Shown here: positions 60,621-64,000 of the stretch, one piece after another | Position numbering within the stretch: the stretch's first letter is position 1 | Layout: each line of letters begins with the position of its first letter | Assembly: GCA_021371875.1 (NCBI GenBank) | Contig: JAJFVH010000120.1 | Coordinates: forward strand, 16,880 to 80,879 | Source of the DNA: Bacteroidales bacterium | GTDB taxonomy: Bacteria; Bacteroidota; Bacteroidia; Bacteroidales; Paludibacteraceae | Reading direction: 5' to 3' | Length of the DNA: 64,000 nt | Made by a program: the position numbers and the translations under genes | The notes under the pieces: model-generated | What the model saw: only the letters and a program-made list of their open reading frames with translations | Databases searched by the model: none | What the model was told of the DNA's origin: nothing

Positions 60621-62405
60621 ATGTGGAAAATAAATCTTTTTAAATACAGCCGCCGACCGACCGATGAAGTAAAAATAGGGGAAGTAAAACTTGGAGGCGC
60701 GTATCCGGTACGCGTTCAGTCGATGGCAAATACCGACACCAACGACATTGAAAATTCAGTGGCACAATGTATCCGGATTGTTGATGCCGGAGCTGATATT
60801 GTCCGGTTTACAACTCAAGGGATTCGCGAGGCAGAAAATGTGAAGTTAATCCACGATCTTATCCGTGAAAAAGGATATAACACTCCGCTTGTGGCCGACA
60901 TTCACTTCAATGCTAACGCAGCAGACGTGGCAGCACGCAATGTGGAAAAAGTGCGTATCAATCCGGGTAATTATGTAGGAAGCATTAAAATAGGCGATAA
61001 TTCGGACTATACCGATGAAGAATTTGCATTGGAATACGAAAAAATCCGCGCCCGTTTCATTCCGTTTCTGAATATCTGCAAAGAACACAAAACGGCTATC
61101 CGCATCGGCGTGAATCACGGTTCGTTGAGCGAACGCATGATGAACCGTTACGGCGACACTCCACGCGGTATGGTGGAATCGTGCATGGAGTTTTTGCACA
61201 TTTGCCGCGAGCAGGATTTCCGCGATGTGGTTATTTCGATGAAAACATCAAACACCGTGATGATGGTTCAAACTGTCCGTTTGTTGGTGGACGAAATGGA
61301 AAAAGCCGATTTGCATTATCCGCTGCATTTGGGAGTTACCGAAGCCGGCGATGGTGAAGATGGCCGTATAAAATCGGCAGTAGGGATCGGCGGGCTTTTA
61401 CTCGACGGTATTGGCGACACCATTCGCGTTTCGCTGAGCGAAGAGCCCGAAGCCGAGATTCCGGTAGCCCGTTTGTTGGTTTCATACATCTCCGGACAGA
61501 CAAATGCCCCGGCTATTCAGGCGGTGGAAAGCCATCTGTACTCACGTTACGAATATAACCGCCGGAAAACACATGCCGTAGGCAATATCGGCGGCGAAAA
61601 TGTTCCGGTGGTTTTCGCCCATAAAGATGGAGGATTTGCTACTATTCCCGATTATTTACTAACCGACAACCGGGTTTTAAGCACTAACGGCGAGACTTAC
61701 CCCGTTTTTGAAGCCGATTATATTCAAACACTTTTGTCGGACAATTCCGAAATTAAATTTCTGAAATTAAGCTACCCCGATTTAACTCCTGAATTATTAG
61801 GCGTGTTGACCGAAAGCACCGATATAGTAGTTTTACTCAGCACCAACCACCCGAACGGAGTAGGCGAACAACGCGCATTTTTCCACACTTTACTGAATGC
61901 CGGTTGCACTGTTCCGGTCGTTCTTTGCCGTGAATATGTGGAAAACGATTTGCAGTATTTACAAATAAAAGCAGCTACCGACTTGGGCGTGTTGTTAATT
62001 GATGGTTTTGGAGATGGAATTTTTCTCGAAAACCAGGGCGGAATTCCGGTAGAAGCAATATGCTCTGTCGCCTTCGGCATTTTACAAGCCACCCGGGTAC
62101 GCACTACCAAAACCGAATATGTTTCGTGCCCGAGTTGCGGACGCACCATGTTTAACCTGCAAACTGTCATTGCCCGTATCAAAGCCAGGACTTCACATCT
62201 GAAAGGATTGAAAATAGGCATCATGGGTTGTATTGTTAACGGTCCGGGCGAAATGGCCGATGCCGATTACGGTTATGTGGGCGCCGGACGCGGCAAAGTA
62301 AGTCTCTACAAAAAGAAAGAATGTGTGGAGCGGAATATTCCTGAAGACGATGCTGTGGATAAGTTGATTGAATTAATCACGGTAAACGGCGATTGGCACG
62401 AATAA
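60621..62405 (+). CDS. ispG: 4-hydroxy-3-methylbut-2-en-1-yl diphosphate synthase, long form
   Basis: A 594-residue enzyme of the non-mevalonate isoprenoid pathway. The N-terminal barrel has KIGEVKLGGAYPVRVQSMAN and VADIHFNANAA. A central insert of about 200 residues (starting SHLYSRYEYNRRKTHAVGNI) marks the long form typical of Bacteroidota and chloroplasts. The C-terminal iron-sulfur domain has YVSCPSCGRTMFNLQTV, then GCIVNGPGEMADADYGYVG. The 4Fe-4S cluster and Glu are as expected. It converts MEcPP to HMBPP. A terminator follows. Confidence 0.95.
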   Translation: MWKINLFKYSRRPTDEVKIGEVKLGGAYPVRVQSMANTDTNDIENSVAQCIRIVDAGADIVRFTTQGIREAENVKLIHDLIREKGYNTPLVADIHFNANAADVAARNVEKVRINPGNYVGSIKIGDNSDYTDEEFALEYEKIRARFIPFLNICKEHKTAIRIGVNHGSLSERMMNRYGDTPRGMVESCMEFLHICREQDFRDVVISMKTSNTVMMVQTVRLLVDEMEKADLHYPLHLGVTEAGDGEDGRIKSAVGIGGLLLDGIGDTIRVSLSEEPEAEIPVARLLVSYISGQTNAPAIQAVESHLYSRYEYNRRKTHAVGNIGGENVPVVFAHKDGGFATIPDYLLTDNRVLSTNGETYPVFEADYIQTLLSDNSEIKFLKLSYPDLTPELLGVLTESTDIVVLLSTNHPNGVGEQRAFFHTLLNAGCTVPVVLCREYVENDLQYLQIKAATDLGVLLIDGFGDGIFLENQGGIPVEAICSVAFGILQATRVRTTKTEYVSCPSCGRTMFNLQTVIARIKARTSHLKGLKIGIMGCIVNGPGEMADADYGYVGAGRGKVSLYKKKECVERNIPEDDAVDKLIELITVNGDWHE

Positions 62406-62457
62406 ACCTTCGTGCCAGAAACAGTATATTATATTATTCCTGTTACATTTATTAAAA

Positions 62458-62487
62458 AAACAGTTGCCGTAAATACGACAACTGTTT
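62458..62487 (+). terminator. Terminator after ispG
   Basis: AAACAGTTG (62458-62466) and CAACTGTTT (62479-62487), a perfect 9-bp stem with a 12-nt loop and T-rich flank on the plus strand. The 335-bp gap to the next gene also holds an 8-bp perfect hairpin GGTAGTAACGCCTTACTACC at 62528-62547. Confidence 0.75.
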
Positions 62488-62739
62488 ATATTTTGAGACA
62501 GATGGATACCCTCTATAAAACGCGAAAGGTAGTAACGCCTTACTACCAATCTTTGTTAACCTTAAATCTAATACTATGAAAAAATCACGATGCAAAGATA
62601 AAGCGTATTTTGTAAACGTGCAAGAGTTTTCGCAAATATTTATGCGATAAATCTGTTTTATAACATACTTTTAGATGAATCGGCATTTTTTGTAGTCTGT
62701 TTTAACACATATTTATGCTTTAGAACATGAAAAATGACA

Positions 62740-62952
62740 TTATTCTGTAATTTCTGTCACCTCATAACCGATCATGTCAACCGCTTTTTTGATGGTTTCA
62801 TCACTTACTTCTTTACTTAAAGCAAGTTTTGCCGAGTTAGTTTCCAAATCAACTTTGGCTTCCACGCCGTCAATGCTGTTTAATACCTTTTCAACGCGGG
62901 CCGAACAATGCCCACAGCTCATACCGGAAATTTTTAAAGTTTTGTTAGTCAT
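62740..62952 (-). CDS. Heavy-metal-associated domain protein (CopZ-like copper chaperone)
   Basis: A 70-residue cytoplasmic protein with one HMA domain. The metal site is Cys-Gly-His-Cys in GMSCGHCSARVEKVL. The rest fits the ferredoxin-like fold (IDGVEAKVDLETNSAKLALS). It lies 53 bp downstream of the copper ATPase gene on the same strand, so it should pass copper to or from that pump. Confidence 0.92.
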   Translation of the reverse strand: MTNKTLKISGMSCGHCSARVEKVLNSIDGVEAKVDLETNSAKLALSKEVSDETIKKAVDMIGYEVTEITE

Positions 62953-63005
62953 AATATTTTTTGTTTGAATGTTTTATATTTTGTATTCCACCTGCCCGAC
63001 GACAA

Positions 63006-64000
63006 TCAGGTTTCGGGTTTTATGTTAAATTTGGGTTTGAACCGTAGCAACCGCAAGGCATTCAGCACCACGGTAACAGAACTGAAACTCATGGCTGCCG
63101 CCGCAAACATGGGATTCAACTTCCAGCCCAAAATCACATAAAATACGCCTGCAGCCAACGGAATCCCGATCACGTTATAAAAAAACGCCCAAAACAGGTT
63201 CTGTTTGATATTGCGGATAACCGATTTACTCAATTGAAGCGTCGAAACCACATCCATCAAATCGTTGCGCATCAACACCACATCAGCCGACTCAATGGCA
63301 ATATCGGTTCCGGCTCCAATGGCAATTCCCAAATCGGCGCGTATCAAGGCGGGCGCATCATTTATACCGTCGCCAACCATTGCCACCACTTTTCCTTCGC
63401 TTTGCAAACGGCTTATTTCCTTTTCTTTATCTTGCGGCAACACTTCCGAAATTACAGTAGAAATACCGAGTAAACTTTGGATATATTGAGCTGTTTTGCG
63501 ATGATCGCCTGTGAGCATTACTACTTCCATGCCCATTTTCTGAAGTTCGGAAACAGCAACTTTACTGTTCGGTTTCAAAACATCAGCTACAGCAATCAAC
63601 CCGATAACCACTTTTTCTTTGGCTATAAATAAAGGCGTTTTCCCCTGTCCGGCCATTTGGTCAGACAAGGATAGAAAATCTTCGGATTGAATTGAGAATT
63701 CATTCATCAACTGGAGATTTCCGGCAAAATATTGCGCTTTTTCAATGCGGGCTTTGATGCCCCGTCCTGGAATTGTTTCAAAATCCGTTACGCTTTGAAA
63801 TGATACTTTTTGTTTTTCCGCTTCTGCCAAAACCGCTTCTGCCAAAGGATGTTCAGACACTTTCTCGAGAGAACAGGCAATTTGAAGCAATTCATTTTCG
63901 GTATAATTTCCCCCGGCAATAATATCTGTAACACGCGGTTTTCCTTCGGTAAGCGTTCCGGTTTTATCCAGCACCACTGTGTTTATCTTATGAGCCGTTT
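63006..64000 (-). CDS. Copper-type P1B ATPase, C-terminal part (5' end outside window)
   Basis: The frame is open to the window edge and lacks the N-terminus. From the edge: NTVVLDKTGTLTEGKP with the phosphorylated Asp, SEHPLAEAVLAEA with the HP motif, MLTGDHRKTAQ, then MVGDGINDAPALIRADLGIA, and two C-terminal helices with NPMFAAAAMSFSSVTVVLNA. These are the signatures of CopA/CopB-type exporters; the metal motif in helix 6 (CPx) lies outside the window, so copper is inferred from the NPxxAxxxMSxSSxxVVxNAxRL pattern of the last helices and the HMA partner. Confidence 0.92.
   Translation of the reverse strand, partial: TAHKINTVVLDKTGTLTEGKPRVTDIIAGGNYTENELLQIACSLEKVSEHPLAEAVLAEAEKQKVSFQSVTDFETIPGRGIKARIEKAQYFAGNLQLMNEFSIQSEDFLSLSDQMAGQGKTPLFIAKEKVVIGLIAVADVLKPNSKVAVSELQKMGMEVVMLTGDHRKTAQYIQSLLGISTVISEVLPQDKEKEISRLQSEGKVVAMVGDGINDAPALIRADLGIAIGAGTDIAIESADVVLMRNDLMDVVSTLQLSKSVIRNIKQNLFWAFFYNVIGIPLAAGVFYVILGWKLNPMFAAAAMSFSSVTVVLNALRLLRFKPKFNIKPET

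Noticed and set aside
61772-62224. 150-residue minus-strand frame
   Set aside because: Antisense shadow of ispG.
62576-62650. 24-codon open frame after ispG
   Set aside because: Too short, no convincing translation signal and no known small-protein family; may be part of an untranslated leader.

Overview
The window comes from a member of the Bacteroidota, most likely the order Bacteroidales. The evidence is a SusC/SusD pair, type IX secretion C-terminal sorting domains on several glycosidases, TAnnTTTG-type promoters, the long form of IspG, and AT-rich DNA. I cannot name the species from the sequence.

Positions 1-19034 are one long run of twelve minus-strand genes with short gaps. Seen in transcription order, they are a UroD-like methyltransferase, a GH3 enzyme with a PA14 domain, a GH2-like enzyme with CBM6, and a GH39-like enzyme with CBM6. 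Then comes a complete-looking corrinoid methyl-transfer set: MtaC-like corrinoid protein, a stand-alone MetH-type activation domain, MtaB-like methanol methyltransferase, two CobW-type GTPases, and a UroD/MtaA-like methyltransferase fused to a thioredoxin-like domain. The run ends with a GH43 enzyme and a GH5-like enzyme fused to aldose 1-epimerase. The methyl-transfer genes therefore sit inside a glycoside hydrolase operon. This is the most unusual feature of the window. It suggests that glycan breakdown and corrinoid-dependent methanol or O-methyl removal are coupled.

Positions 19686-30761 complete the polysaccharide utilization locus: a secreted double-malectin protein, a sugar-porter MFS transporter, an AraC-type regulator, SusD, SusC and a second GH43 enzyme with malectin and sorting domains. 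The enzyme families fit a xylan or arabinoxylan-type hemicellulose, but no specific substrate can be proved from sequence.

Positions 30960-44010 form a mobile and defence island. It holds a decayed tyrosine recombinase, an intact IS982-type insertion sequence with target-site duplication, a Fic protein, a decayed restriction-modification methylase, a QatABCD anti-phage operon, and about 1.6 kb of palindromic and duplicated non-coding DNA. It also holds a DUF6943-like gene, a three-gene cluster with two small membrane proteins, a small DNA-binding-like protein, and an 80-nt tmRNA-like remnant flanked by its own promoter-like boxes and terminator.

Positions 44083-64000 look like ordinary chromosomal core DNA, with visibly higher G+C. 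They carry two outer-membrane barrel paralogues, murF, a coiled-coil membrane protein, a LutB-like protein, an FKBP isomerase, TPM and LemA proteins, an aldo/keto reductase, a Rieske-like lipoprotein with altered ligands, a GT2 enzyme, a BamA-type barrel, a Fur-family regulator, mdh, a TlpA-like protein lacking its CxxC, queG, ispG, a copper-chaperone-like protein and part of a copper P-type ATPase.
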